From contig JAJEKV010000078.1 of the NCBI GenBank assembly GCA_021234155.1, positions 3,468,978-3,532,977 on the forward strand: a stretch of 64,000 nt of DNA. The letters run 5' to 3'. Below the pieces are notes generated by a model that saw nothing but the letters and a program-made list of their open reading frames with translations, was not told the origin of the DNA and did not search any database. The position numbers and the translations under genes are program-made. This DNA comes from Isoetes taiwanensis. Its lineage: Eukaryota > Streptophyta > Lycopodiopsida > Isoetales > Isoetaceae. Below, in pieces: positions 11,951 through 22,374 of this stretch. How positions within the stretch are numbered: position 1 is the stretch's first letter; each line of letters begins with the position of its first letter.

Positions 11951-12446
11951 TTGGACAATGCAACCAGCATGTGGAGAGACCATGAAGATCTTATGGCGGT
12001 AGATGCCTACGGCGGCTCAAAGGAAGGGCCTTTGGATCGCGAGGCATCGGGTAAAGGCCGCGACGCCGCTACTATCTTCCAGCCCCTGGTAAGGGCAAAT
12101 GGTAGTCTTCCACAAGGAGTTCAGCCCAAGGGGGAAGAATCGGTGGCGCTTCTCACAGCACTCGGGCGGGAGGGACGCCGAAGATATCGCCCATGCGCAG
12201 ACCACATCATCCCTTTTCAAGCAGGGGCGTCCACGCTCCATTGCCCTCCGACTTTGCGAGGGGATACCTCGAGGGGCGCATCACTTTTCCGATAATAGCG
12301 GCAAGCGCACGAACTCCCGAACCGGAGATGACCGAAAGCACTTTCGAAGGAGGATCGACAAGGAACATCTTAGCGCAACCTCGGCAAAGGCCTCCGATTC
12401 AGGGATGTCAAGAATTTCTTTAAGCTTTCAGGAGGCCATTGAATAG
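11951..12446 (+). pseudogene. Leader module c of A: unrecognised coding-like region
   Basis: Three overlapping plus frames of 76-115 codons cover this GC-rich stretch, so the true frame is uncertain. Weak peptide matches to element B (46,500-47,050) are seen: a PS[DE]F then GRIT pattern, and a terminal NIL then R-rich then EFL or KKFL pattern just before an AT-rich block that precedes gag in both elements. Function unknown. Confidence 0.3.
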
Positions 12447-12639
12447 TTGTAAAATTCCCTTAAGTTTTAATTGTGCTAAATGTTTTCTTGTACCCCATTG
12501 TGTTAGTACATATCTATTTTACCATGTAGCTTCTATGTATTAATGACTATTAACTGTTTTATAAATGCAATGCTTAGATTATGATTTCTTTATAACTAAA
12601 AATAATTCAATTACAAGTAAGATTGATCAACATCTAACC

Positions 12640-13960
12640 CAAATAACATGTATTGATGATCAATCCTTGCGACAAGGAACTCAAGTCACGGGATCTCAAG
12701 ACCAGCACCGACAAACGCAATTGGGTACCAAGGAACTTGTTCGGCAGAGAACAAGAAGACTTTGAACAAGACATGTCACCGGAGGCGGTCAACGCAAGGC
12801 TGGTACGGATGAGGAACCAGGATGCAACACCTCATCAATCAAGGCGACACCTCCGATGAATCGCAGGAAGATGGTCCTCTACCTCCACCTCCACCTTGTC
12901 CACCAGGTGGTGACGAAGTCCCTCAGCAGGAAGGGGAGGGCAACCAGGGGAACGTCAGGGATAGGAGAAGGAAAAGGAGAACCAGGAGCCCATCATCATC
13001 TAGCTCCCAAGACATCGGATAGCTCTTCCGGTGAGGACAGGCTCTAGCTCAAACCCGGTCGGTCCAGACACACCTAGAGCAAGGAAAAGGGCAAGAAAGG
13101 CATGACTACCAGAAAAAGGTGGATAGTGCTATGAGCAACGATGGAAAACAAGGAAGGCGGGCGGTTCGGGGAAAGACAGATCAGGCATGGAAGCTGAAGC
13201 ATGGCTTGATGAAATGGAAGAATTTGGCAACTCCTACGGCATGAAAGACAAGGATATAGGGAAAGTTGCTACAGCTAACCTTATAGGACGGCAAGGATCC
13301 GGTGGAAGGGATATGCTAAGTCCAACAAGTGAAGAGGAACAATTGCGGTTTAAGACTTCAAAGAGGCTTTTCGCAAGCACTATGTGCCAAGATCTCATAC
13401 TAGCAGGCAGATCCAGCAGTTTTACAGGTTGAACCAGGGTAGCTTGTCAGTAGCTAAGTATACAGAAGAATTCATGCGGCTCAGGCTCCATGTTCCTGGA
13501 GTCTCGGAAAGGCAAGCGGTGGACACTTACATTGAGGGGTTGAACGAAGAATATCAAGAGGCTTGTTAGAGCAATCAACCCAAGGTCGATTCTGCAGAGG
13601 CCAAGATAAAGCTATAAGTTTGGAGGAGGCACCAAAGAACTCCAAAGCAGAAATCAACCTTCGGGTAAGAGTTCAGGGCTCCGATCAGGGCAATATCAGG
13701 GTAAGCAATCAGCAGCTACACCATCAGGAGGCCAAAGCCGCAGCAAGGTAAGGGTCAGAGTAAAGCCTTTGGGGACCGTAAGCCCACGAGGAATGCATCA
13801 GGGCGAGGTTTCAAAGCATCTCCTAGACAACCGCCCGAAGGAGAAGAGACAGGGAATGCATCGAGAAAAGCTATGCTTCAGTGCTTCCAAGCCGGGCACC
13901 GAACGCATGATTGCCCATTCGTCATGCAGGCGGCCTTGGCGAGCTTGCGGATTAGGATTC
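12640..13960 (+). pseudogene. gag: gag, body 1 of element A (frame-broken)
   Basis: Capsid-type gag precursor of a Ty3/gypsy element, which would assemble the cytoplasmic particle and package element RNA. The N-terminal part (12,640-13,050) is basic and proline/serine rich (RDRRRKRRTRS) and is present only in this copy. The core shows EAEAWLDEMEEFGN (13,190 on), HYVPRSHTSRQIQQFYRLNQ and EFMRLRLHVPG (about 13,376-13,500), typical of plant gag. The CCHC zinc knuckle region at about 13,860-13,930 keeps the GHRTHDCPF end but is disturbed at its first cysteines. At least four frame changes occur, mostly next to CAG words; body 2 keeps the knuckle intact. Confidence 0.8.
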
Positions 13961-14019
13961 CCCAAATGTAAGCCGGGCCGAAGACGGCGACCAGCGGGGA
14001 GGCCCGGGATTTCATAGAT

Positions 14020-14575
14020 GGTGAGTGCCACATATGTGCAAACATTGAGTCGGTGATATTGAGAATCGGTCATTTGTCATCGCGGCTAATGGGATCATAG
14101 ATAGTAATCCATATGTAGTCCTCATAGATACGGGTAGCTCTCACAACTTTGCATCTCCTAGGTTGGCTGCCCTAATGAAGAACAAGGTATTAAAGTCTAA
14201 GCCAAGGCCATTGGCTATATGGCAAGCAGCATCATTCGGCACACTAAAGGGAGAAGGATCATCTTTGACATAGACCTTAGTGGGATTAAGTGGCCGATGG
14301 GGGGGAGGAAGTCATGGATATTGGAAGATATGATCTCATAGTGGGATGGAATTCTTGAAGCCAGCCAAAGCCATGATCGACTGTGACCGGAACGAAGTCA
14401 CCATGACGGCACCAGACGGCAACAAATTGATAGTGAAAGGTAAGAAGGTAGCTTCTCCCATGCAGTGTATCTCTTTGAAGCAGCTAAGGAAGAGTATAGA
14501 AAGGACTACATCTTGAGGATGGAATCCCGGTGAGAGCCAAGCAAACAAGATGGAAGTGACCCTAAGGGGAATCAA
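14020..14575 (+). pseudogene. Aspartic protease region, body 1 of element A
   Basis: The retropepsin-type active site is visible as LIDTGSSHNFAS with DTGS at 14,127-14,138. It would cleave the gag-pol precursor. Downstream, the frame is broken several times relative to body 2 (21,251-21,712), which reads through the same region as one open frame. The next open segment, carrying RT, starts at 14,576. Confidence 0.8.
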
Positions 14576-15412
14576 TTGCCCAAGCAGATAGCAAGGCTTA
14601 TTTCAGAGTTCAAGGATGTATTTCCGGATGAAATCCGGCAGCTACCACCTTATAGGGGTGTGGAATGTGAGATCACATTAGCTCCAGATGCGAAGCCTAC
14701 CAGTAAGGCGCCGTATAGAATGAGCACCCCAGAATTGATTGAGCTCAAGAAGCAGCTTCAGGAATTGCTTGAGCTTGGTTTTATTAGGGCAAGTGTGTCT
14801 CCCTTCGGAGCACCTATACTCTTTGTGAAGAAGAAAGATGGGAGCTTAAGAATGTGCATAGACTATCGCCAGCTCAACAAGCAGACGATAAAGAATAAGT
14901 ATGCATTGCCAAGGGCAGACGATTTAATGGACCAGTTACAAGAAGCAAAGGTATTCTCTAAAATTGATTTGAGGTCAGGGTACCACCAGATAAGAATAAA
15001 AGAAGAGGATATCCATAAGACCGCTTTTAGAACGCGGTATGGTCATTTTGAGTTTACAGTAATGCCCTTTGGATTGTCGAACGCTCCAGCAACGTTTATG
15101 CGCCTCATGAATGACATTTTCAGGGATTTCTTGGATGAGTTTGTTATTGTCTTCTTCGATGACATTCTAATCTCTGACAAGTCCATTGAAGAGCATTGTC
15201 GGCATCTAAGGAGAGTGTTAGAAAAGTTGAGGCGTCATCGGTTGTATGGGAAGCTCTCCAAGTGCCACTTTGCAACAGTAGAAAAGTGGAATACTTGGGG
15301 CGAGGGAATCTCCACAGATCCATCTAAGATTGAGGCAATAGTTGATTGGCCAGCTCAAAGGAATGTGGCGGTAAAAGCTTTCTCGGGTTGGCGGGGATAT
15401 TACGAAAGTTAA
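14576..15412 (+). CDS. pol: Reverse transcriptase domain, body 1 of element A
   Basis: An open frame of 278 codons holds a complete Ty3/gypsy reverse transcriptase core. In order: FKDVFPDEI and [13 protein letters not shown] linker, [20 protein letters not shown] (motifs 1-2), [24 protein letters not shown] (motif A, catalytic Asp), [15 protein letters not shown], and FFDDIL (the YXDD-box equivalent, two catalytic Asp). The segment then reaches the connection region ([15 protein letters not shown]). It makes the DNA copy of element RNA inside the particle. The start shown is only the first in-frame Met of this unbroken piece; in the intact element RT is part of one gag-pol or pol polyprotein. 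The last 20 codons are out of frame compared with body 2. Confidence 0.9.
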   Translation: MPKQIARLISEFKDVFPDEIRQLPPYRGVECEITLAPDAKPTSKAPYRMSTPELIELKKQLQELLELGFIRASVSPFGAPILFVKKKDGSLRMCIDYRQLNKQTIKNKYALPRADDLMDQLQEAKVFSKIDLRSGYHQIRIKEEDIHKTAFRTRYGHFEFTVMPFGLSNAPATFMRLMNDIFRDFLDEFVIVFFDDILISDKSIEEHCRHLRRVLEKLRRHRLYGKLSKCHFATVEKWNTWGEGISTDPSKIEAIVDWPAQRNVAVKAFSGWRGYYES

Positions 15413-17460
15413 GTGAAGGACTTTGCTAAGTGGGCGTCCCCTTTGTCGGACCTCACCAAGGCCAAGAAGATTAAGGATTGGACTAGCCATTGGTTAGAGA
15501 AAGTCCAAGCTTCCTTTGAGAAGCTTAAGGAGGCCTTAACAACAGCGCCAGTGCTTGTTCTCCCGGATCCGAGTAAAGATAAGTTGATAGCAACGGATGC
15601 AAGCAAGATAGCAAATAAAGGGCCTTGATGCAAGAAGGAAGGGTAGTAAGCCTCACGACTCGAAGAAGATGAACGACGCAGAGAACAACGCTATCCAACC
15701 CATGATCGGGAGCTGCTAGCCATTGTCGTAGCTAAGGATATGGAGGCATTATTTGTTTGGGGAGGAAGTTTCGTTGAGATCTTGATCACGAGCCTTGGTA
15801 TCTTTTCACCCAGCCACTCCTCAACTTAAGGCAAAGGAGGTGGATGGAATTTCTTGAGGAGTATGATTTTGATATTATATATAAGCCCGGCAAGCTTAAT
15901 GTTGTGGCGGATGCTCTCTCTAGGAGACCATTCAGGACAAGGGCGCATTGTAATCACGATTTCCACTCTTCGAGTGAGTTTGGCAAGAAGATTGAGGAGT
16001 CCTTGCCAACGGATGTGGACTTCAAGGAGGTATGGGAAAGCCTCTCGAGGGAAGCCAGAACAGATAAAGAACGGGAAGCCTTCAAGTATTATAAGAAGGA
16101 AGGCAACCTGTTGTATCACAAGCATAAGTTGTGTGTGCCCGAATCATCAGGGGTAAGGAAGTTAATTCTTCATGACACACACAACAGCCCTTGAGGGCAT
16201 CGCGGGCTTCATGAAGACCTATTTCAAGATTCGAAGTAGTTACCGGCCGGGGAATGAAGAAGCGAGATAGTTGCATATATTCGAATTGCCGGTTGTGTCC
16301 CCGGACCAAAGCGGAGCAACCCAGTTCAGTGTTTTTAGAGCCATTGGGAGTGCCAAATGCGAAGTGGGAGGTCATAAGCATGGATTTCATCACAGGACTC
16401 CCTAGAACTCTTCGAGGCAAGGATGCATTGATGGTTGTCGTAGACAAGTTATCTAAGATGGCACATTTTGTGCCTTGCAAGACTACTGACACCGCATTAG
16501 ATCTTTGCCAAGTTATTTGTAAGGGAGATTTTTAGACTCCATGGCATGCCTCGGGAGATAATATCGATAGATATTCTAAGTTTATGAGTGCCTTTTGGCA
16601 GGACCTCTTTAGCACCATTCGACGCCAAAGCTCTCCATGAGCACGCATATCATCCCCAAACAGATGGCGGACGGAGAGGGCCGAATCGAATCATTGAAGA
16701 CATGCTTCGAAGCTATGTGTGGAACAAGCAGTCCAAGTGGGATGAGTACATCCACTTGGTGGAATTCGCCTACAATAGTGCCAAACAGGAGTCATCTCAG
16801 ATGTCTCCTTTCATGGTAAATTACGGGTACCGATTAACCCCGGGATACACTGCACAATCGTATCGAAGGTTGAAGTATCCCAGCAGATGTTAGGAGATAT
16901 CACGGTGGTGGAAGAAGTAAGGGTTACTTATTGGCAGCAAGAAGTCGGCGTAAGAGTGTGGCCGAGACGCAGGACCGTAAGAGAGTTTAAGGTAGGCGAT
17001 AGCGTCAGTTTGAAGATCAAGGTTAAGCAAGCTAAGCTTGATTGGGAGTTGCAAGAAGCTTGCCCCCAGGTGGGCTGGTCCGTTCAAGATTTTGGAGAGA
17101 GTGGGCTCCCAAGCCTACAAGTTGGATCTTCGGCCCATCTTAAGGTTCACAAGGTCTTCCACGTAAGTTTATTAAAAGGCACAATCCTAACCACGAAGAG
17201 GTCTTAGATACTCCAACTTTGTTGGAAATGGCCGGGAGGAGCAAGTAGAAATGGGTGCACGATTACTTCTTGATAAGTCATTCAAGAAGACTAGGAGGTC
17301 TCAGCTCCTCCAATATGGAAGCATTTACAGTGGAAGGCCCAGCGACATGGGTATTGAAGCAAGATTTGGAGAAGCAATACCCGAGTTTATGAAGGAGTTT
17401 GATGGGCGAGTCGTCTCAGGCTTAAGTGGACCCGACTTGCCGGTGGTTAGCTAGTATGCT
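15413..17460 (+). pseudogene. pol: RNase H, integrase and chromodomain remnant, body 1 of element A
   Basis: This stretch aligns base for base with the intact polyprotein of body 2 but is split into many short frames. RNase H words (ATDAS about 15,594, [10 protein letters not shown] about 15,898), the H2C2 finger region, the integrase catalytic word [13 protein letters not shown] (about 16,380) and the C-terminal [10 protein letters not shown] (about 17,145) are all present. Breaks occur where body 2 has CAG, CTG or CCAGG words, for example the CCAGTGCC, GTCTGGTTG and CAGCAGCTGG sites. The region could therefore be less damaged in the real genome than it looks here. Confidence 0.8.
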
Positions 17461-18312
17461 TGTTAGTTAGCCTTGACCCTGGCGCATGCATTCTAGTTAG
17501 AAGGGTGCATGTGCGGAGAATCTTGGATCGTGTGGGGCGATGATGGAATAAGCCTTTAGGGCATTCTCTAGGCCACACGCACCAAAGAGGTCGCATGACC
17601 ATTAGGGTCATGTGAGTGAGAATGAGGCATGGTGGGCGATGATGGGACATCGATCCGGATGATCTCTATGCCGCGATCGCGAGGTATGCACACCTGGCCG
17701 TAGGAGGGTCATGGTGAAGGTTAAAGTGATCATCTTGTGATGATGGGATCGTGAGACGTTCCCTAGCTTGGAACCCTCGGGGCATGATGCACTGGGGTGT
17801 ACTCGATCTGGGGGATCGTGTACAAGGTAGCACTTGATCATGGGCAATGATAGGAGCATCTTAAATGTTCCTTAAGCTCAAATCCGAAAGGGCCATGATC
17901 TTGGGCAAGGTAGTAGGACAACCTTGAGCCAGTAGTTCGGCTCAAGGAGGTAAGGGGGGTGGTCCCCTAAAACCACAAATTTATTAATTAAACTAACGTA
18001 ATGTGTTCCTTGTGCAGGCAAGTAAAAGGCGGGCATCAATAAGGAGCGCATTACGAGAAGATAGGGGGAGCCATAATTTAGATTATGAACCCTAATAACT
18101 CTTATAATAATATTTTGAATTATTGTAAGAAGTAACCTTGTTAAGGCTATATAATTTTGTATAAATATAGCCTAAATTTTGACTTTTAACTAATAAAAGT
18201 TGATCGTTAAATTAAACTAAAGTATATGTTATGTTGTTTCCTTTTGCAGGCATAAGGTAGGTTCGTCACCTTAGCGCTGGCGAGGAGGACAAAGATTGTC
18301 CTAAGGGGGGAA
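17461..18312 (+). other. 3' untranslated region and polypurine tract before LTR2
   Basis: About 850 non-coding bases with many GATGATGGG words, then two loosely repeated segments each with ATTAAACTAANGTA and a GTTTCCTTTTGCAGGCA-like word (17,990-18,030 and 18,212-18,255). It carries about 60 bases (near 17,905-17,965) missing from the copy in body 2. The end GAGGACAAAGATTGTCCTAA then GGGGGGAA at 18,301-18,312 is the polypurine tract that primes plus-strand synthesis. Confidence 0.75.
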
Positions 18313-19948
18313 TGTGGCGTTCGGGGAATATACCCATAAATACGTATATTCTGGACGATCACTATACAAGCCTAAGTTCATAGTCTTGTATACCATGGAT
18401 TGTGGCACTAGGGGCATGACTAAGTTATTCACATAACTTAGCCAACCATAGGTTAAGACCAATTTCCACGTGGCCTTAACCTATTGGGCACCCGCCACAC
18501 AGGACTCACTCCATTGGTGCTATGTGGCATCCTAGGTGGACCTAACTTATATTAGTGGAAACCCTAACCCTAGGCCTCTTTCCAGCCCTAGCTCCCAGAG
18601 ACTCATCTACTCGTTCGAAACCCCGTTTCGAACATCGTTTGCTGTGGCATAGATTGGTGCAGCAGCCCCCGTGGAGTAGGCCCGTTCTTGGAGCAAGAGC
18701 AGCATTGATGTCAGTCGAAGACCATGGAGACACACGGATCTGGAGGGAGAGCATCGGGGCGGTGGTATGTAGGGTAGTGGTTATGATAGTTCCTCTGGAA
18801 TTAGCATTCCAGATGTGCTAGTATCTTGTATCTAGGGTAGAGCCATCCTAGAACCCGTGTTCATCATCTTGAACCCTAATCAATGAACCCTAACCATTAG
18901 TTAGATTTGTATGATTAGGTTAAGATGTTCTTATGATTATTCTCATGATATGATGATTATGTGATGATGGTTGATCATGTTTGCTCCTCTTGTATTGGGA
19001 AGGGGGGTAGAGACTTAGGGCCATATGTAGTATGCTCCTAGAGTAGATCCCTTAGTTCCTATTAGTTGCGGCCTGTGCATAGGAGCCCACCAGGCTATTG
19101 GGGCTATGATGCGACTCAGCACCACACAACGGGGCTAGAAGCAATGTGGAGGGAGGATCCCTGCCGAGTGGGGGCTTCGGGGGATCCCATAGTGGGCTAG
19201 GCTTATGGTCGGTCACTTCGTGAGGGCCGAGCATGGGTCCGACACCTCCTGGGGCAATGGTGCCGCCCTGCCTCTCGAGAGCTGCAAGTGTCGGCTTGGC
19301 TCTCGTTTTGGGGGGTTAAGTCGGGTACGAATCGTGTGTCACCACGATTCTCTAGCATACGGAACTTCTAGACCACAGGAAAGGGGAGATGCAACCCTTC
19401 CCGCCTCGTCGGACCCGGGGAGATGCAACCTGGAGTAGTCCCGATGGGTGATGCCATGGGATTGCGTATCCGGAAGGCTAGAGTCACGTCAGAGCCTGAT
19501 TTAGCCCATCTGCAAAGTATGCACAGGAGGGGCGGATGGAGTGGTCAACCCTAGCCATTGTCTTATGCCAGCCCTCGCCATTGCCATGACTCGGTCTGCT
19601 CTATCTTGAGGCCTAGCCGGTCAGTCATCCTCCTTACGAAGTGCGAGCACGGGTAGGAGCTCTCATGTTTTACGGTTTATGATTATCATCTTTGCACTTG
19701 TGGATATGTGATGGACTACCCGTCGAGGTAGTATTTGTATTGTTGATGCTAGTTAGACATGTTTATAAACCCAGCTATTATAGGAACCCATAGGGGAAGG
19801 GCCTTAAAGACACCTTCGTGTCCCCTCCCCACTAGGGTCACCTTAGAGTGCAGGTAGGGTACGAAGGGAACTTTGTCGCGGTTGTTGATCCGGACGGGGA
19901 TTTCCCTATCGAAAATACGGCCGCCGTATGTTTAGCGAGGAGCATCAC
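18313..19948 (+). repeat. LTR2 of element A (3' LTR of the original insertion)
   Basis: About 1,636 bases starting TGTGGCG and ending GAGCATCAC. It is preceded by a polypurine tract but not followed by a primer site. What follows is GAGGG and then 168 bases nearly identical to the host flank right of LTR3. It is therefore a 3' LTR, not a shared 5' LTR of body 2. Confidence 0.85.
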
Positions 19949-20121
19949 GAGGGATCCGGGATAATGGCGAGGATTGAGAGCAACAAGTGGTGAGCCCAGT
20001 CTTCAAAAGCGGTATATCTCGGCTCCACGGCACCGCTTTGAAGTCCTCATGATTCATCTTGTAAGTGATAGAATCACGTTCAGGGACCAGAATCGTCATA
20101 GTTAGACGGAGGCTAATGTTG
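19949..20121 (+). repeat. Duplicated copy of the right host flank
   Basis: Starts with GAGGG, a near copy of the target duplication GAAGG. It continues with GGATAATGGCGAGGATTGAG and ends GACGGAGGCTAATGTTG. The same series follows LTR3 (26,976-27,143). The copy stops abruptly and joins gag at 20,122. Confidence 0.85.
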
Positions 20122-21005
20122 TTCAAACCGATCGGTCCAGACACACCTAGAGCAAGGAAAAGGGCAAGAAAGACGGATGACTACGAGAAAAAGGTGGATA
20201 GTGCTATGAGCAAACGTATGGAAAACAAGGAAGCTGGGCGGGTCTCGAGGAAAAACAGATCGAGCATGGAAGCTGAAGCATGGCTTTGATGAAATGGAAG
20301 AATTTGGCAACTCCTACGCATGAAAGACAAGGATATAGGGAAAGTTGCTACAGCTAACCTTATAGGACCCATCAAGGATCTGGTGGAAGGGATATGCTAA
20401 GTCCAACAAGTCAAGAGGAACAATTGCAGATTTAAGACTTTCGGCGAAGGCTTTTCGCCAAGCACTATGTGCCAAGATCTCATACTAGCAGCGTGCAGAT
20501 CCAAAGAGTTTTACAGGTTTGAACCCGGGTAGCTTGTCAAGAGCTAAGTATCTGAAGAATTCATGCGGCTCAGGCTCCATGTTCCTGGAGTCTCCGGAAA
20601 GGCAAGCGGTGGACACTTACATTGAGGGGTTGAATAAGAATATCAAGAGGCTTGTTAGAGCAATCAACCCAAGGTCGATTCGAGGCGAAGATAAAGCTAT
20701 AAGTTTGGAGAGGCACCGGCAACTCCAAGCAGAGAAACAAATCACCTTCGGGGTAAGAGTTCAGGCGATATCGGGGGCAATATCGAAGGGTAAGCAATCA
20801 GGCAAACACCCATCGGGGCCAAAAGCAAGGTAAGGGTCAGAGTAAAGCCTTTGGGGACCGTAAGCCACAGAATGCATCAGGGGGCAGTGCTCTAAAGCAT
20901 CTCCTAGACAGTCTGCCGAAGGAGAAGAGACAGGAATGCATCGAGAAAAAGCTATGCTTCAGGTGCTTCCAGCCAGGGCACCGAACGCATGATTGTCCAT
21001 TCGTC
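20122..21005 (+). pseudogene. gag: gag, body 2 of element A (5' truncated)
   Basis: Body 2 lacks the leader and the first part of gag because the duplication starts inside gag. The remaining core shows RARKRARKTDDYEKKVDSAM, EAEAWL, EFMRLRLHVPG-type sequence and a perfect CCHC zinc knuckle, CFRCFQPGHRTHDC (20,955-20,996), which binds element RNA. A chance frame at 20,065-20,289 fuses host flank to gag across the junction. Several frame changes occur at CAG words between 20,280 and 20,900. Confidence 0.8.
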
Positions 21006-21712
21006 ATGCAGGCAGCCTTGGCAGAGCTTGCGGATTGGGATTCCCCAACAGAAGCGGACGAAGACGACGACCAGCAGGAGGCCCAGGATTTCATAGATGG
21101 TGAGTGCCACATATGTGCAAACATTGAGTCAGGTGATATTGAGAATCGGTCGATCATCAAGGCTAATGGGATCATAGATAGTAATCCATATGTAGTCCTC
21201 ATAGATACAGGTAGCTCTCACAACTTTGCATCTCCTAGGTTGGCTGCCTAATGAAGAACAAGGTATTAAAGTCTAAGCCAAGGCCGATTGGCTATGGTAA
21301 AAGCGGCGCCATTCGGCACACTAAGGGGAGAAGGATCATCTTTGACATAGACCTTAGTGGGATTAAGTGGCCGATGGGGGCGGAAGTCATGGATATTGGA
21401 AGATATGATCTCATAGTGGGGATGGAATTCTTGAAGCCAGCCAAAGCCATGATCAATTGTGACCGGAACGAAGTCACCATGACGGCACCGCACGGCAACA
21501 AATTGATAGTGAAAGGTAAGAAGGTAGCTTCTCCCATGCGGTGTATCTCTTTGAAGCGACTAAGGAAGAGTATAGAAAGGAATAAGGTGGACTACATCTT
21601 GAGGATGGAATCGGTAGAGCCAAGCAAACAAGATGGAAGTGACCCTAAGGGGAATCAATTGCCCAAGCGGATAGCAAGGCTTATTTCGAGTTCAAGGATG
21701 TATTTCGGATGA
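21006..21712 (+). pseudogene. Protease and linker, body 2 of element A
   Basis: Directly after the zinc knuckle, in the same frame, comes an acidic linker (EADEDDDQQEAQDF), then LIDTGSSHNFAS with the catalytic DTGS at 21,204-21,215. One frame change at 21,250 is followed by a 153-codon open frame (21,251-21,712) containing GAEVMDIGRYDLIVGMEFL, the second half of the retropepsin fold. It ends at the start of RT (LPKRIARLIS). Confidence 0.82.
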
Positions 21713-22374
21713 AATCCGGCAGCTACCACCTTATAGGGGTGTGGAATGTGAGATCACATTAGCTCCGGATCTTGAAGCCTACCAAAGGCGCCCGTGTAGA
21801 ATGAGCACCCTGCAATGATCGAGCTCAAGAAGCGGCTCGGGAATTGCTTGAGCTTGGTTTTATTAGAGCAAGTGTGTCTCCTTTGAGCACCTATACTCTT
21901 TGAAGAAGAAAGATGGGAGCTTAAGAATGTGCATAGACTATCGCCCGACTCAACAAGCGCATTTATAAAGAATAAGTATGCATTGCCAAGGCGTAGATGA
22001 TTTAATGGACCAGTTACAAGGAGCAAAGGTATTCTCTAAAATTGATTTGAGGTCGGTACCACCGGATAAGAATAAAAAGAAGCGATATCCATAAGACCGC
22101 TTTTAGAACGCGATATGGTCATTTTGAGTTCTGATAATGCCCTTTGGATTGTCGAATGCTCCAAAGAACGTTTATGCGCCTCATGAACGACATCTTCAGG
22201 GATTTCTTGGATGAGTTTGTTATTGTCTTCTTCGACGACATTCTAATCTACAGCAAGTCCATTGAAGAGCATTGTTAGCATCTAAGGAGAGTGTTAGAAA
22301 AGTTGAGACGTCATCGGTTGTATGGGAAGCTCTCCAAGTGCCACTTTGCAACAGGCCGAGTGGAATACTTGGGG
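21713..22374 (+). pseudogene. pol: Reverse transcriptase, body 2 of element A (many frame breaks)
   Basis: Aligns with the intact RT of body 1 but carries about ten small insertions, deletions and A-to-G changes. Most lie at CAG or CTG words: CCAGATGC has become CCGGATCTT, AAGCAGCTTCAGG has become AAGCGGCTCGGG. The catalytic segment near 22,215-22,260 still reads as [11 protein letters not shown] in one frame. No continuous product is possible as written. Confidence 0.82.

Larger units (their letters stand above)
13048..20121 (+). repeat. Tandem duplication, copy 1 (7.07 kb)
   Basis: Spans gag from TCAAACC through pol, the 3' untranslated region, LTR2 and the first 173 bases of the right host flank. 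Copy 2 is 20,122-27,143. The copies are nearly identical outside CAG/CTG-type sites, which suggests a recent event. Confidence 0.85.

Noticed and set aside
7714-12640. The A leader as an unrelated nested retrotransposon
   Set aside because: Element B has a colinear leader with shared words at the same distances, and no target duplication or paired LTRs were found within the leader. Kept only as an alternative.
18313-20121. LTR2 as a shared 5' LTR of body 2 (classic LTR-body-LTR-body-LTR array)
   Set aside because: There is no primer site or leader after LTR2. The sequence after it is the host flank also found after LTR3, starting with the target duplication.
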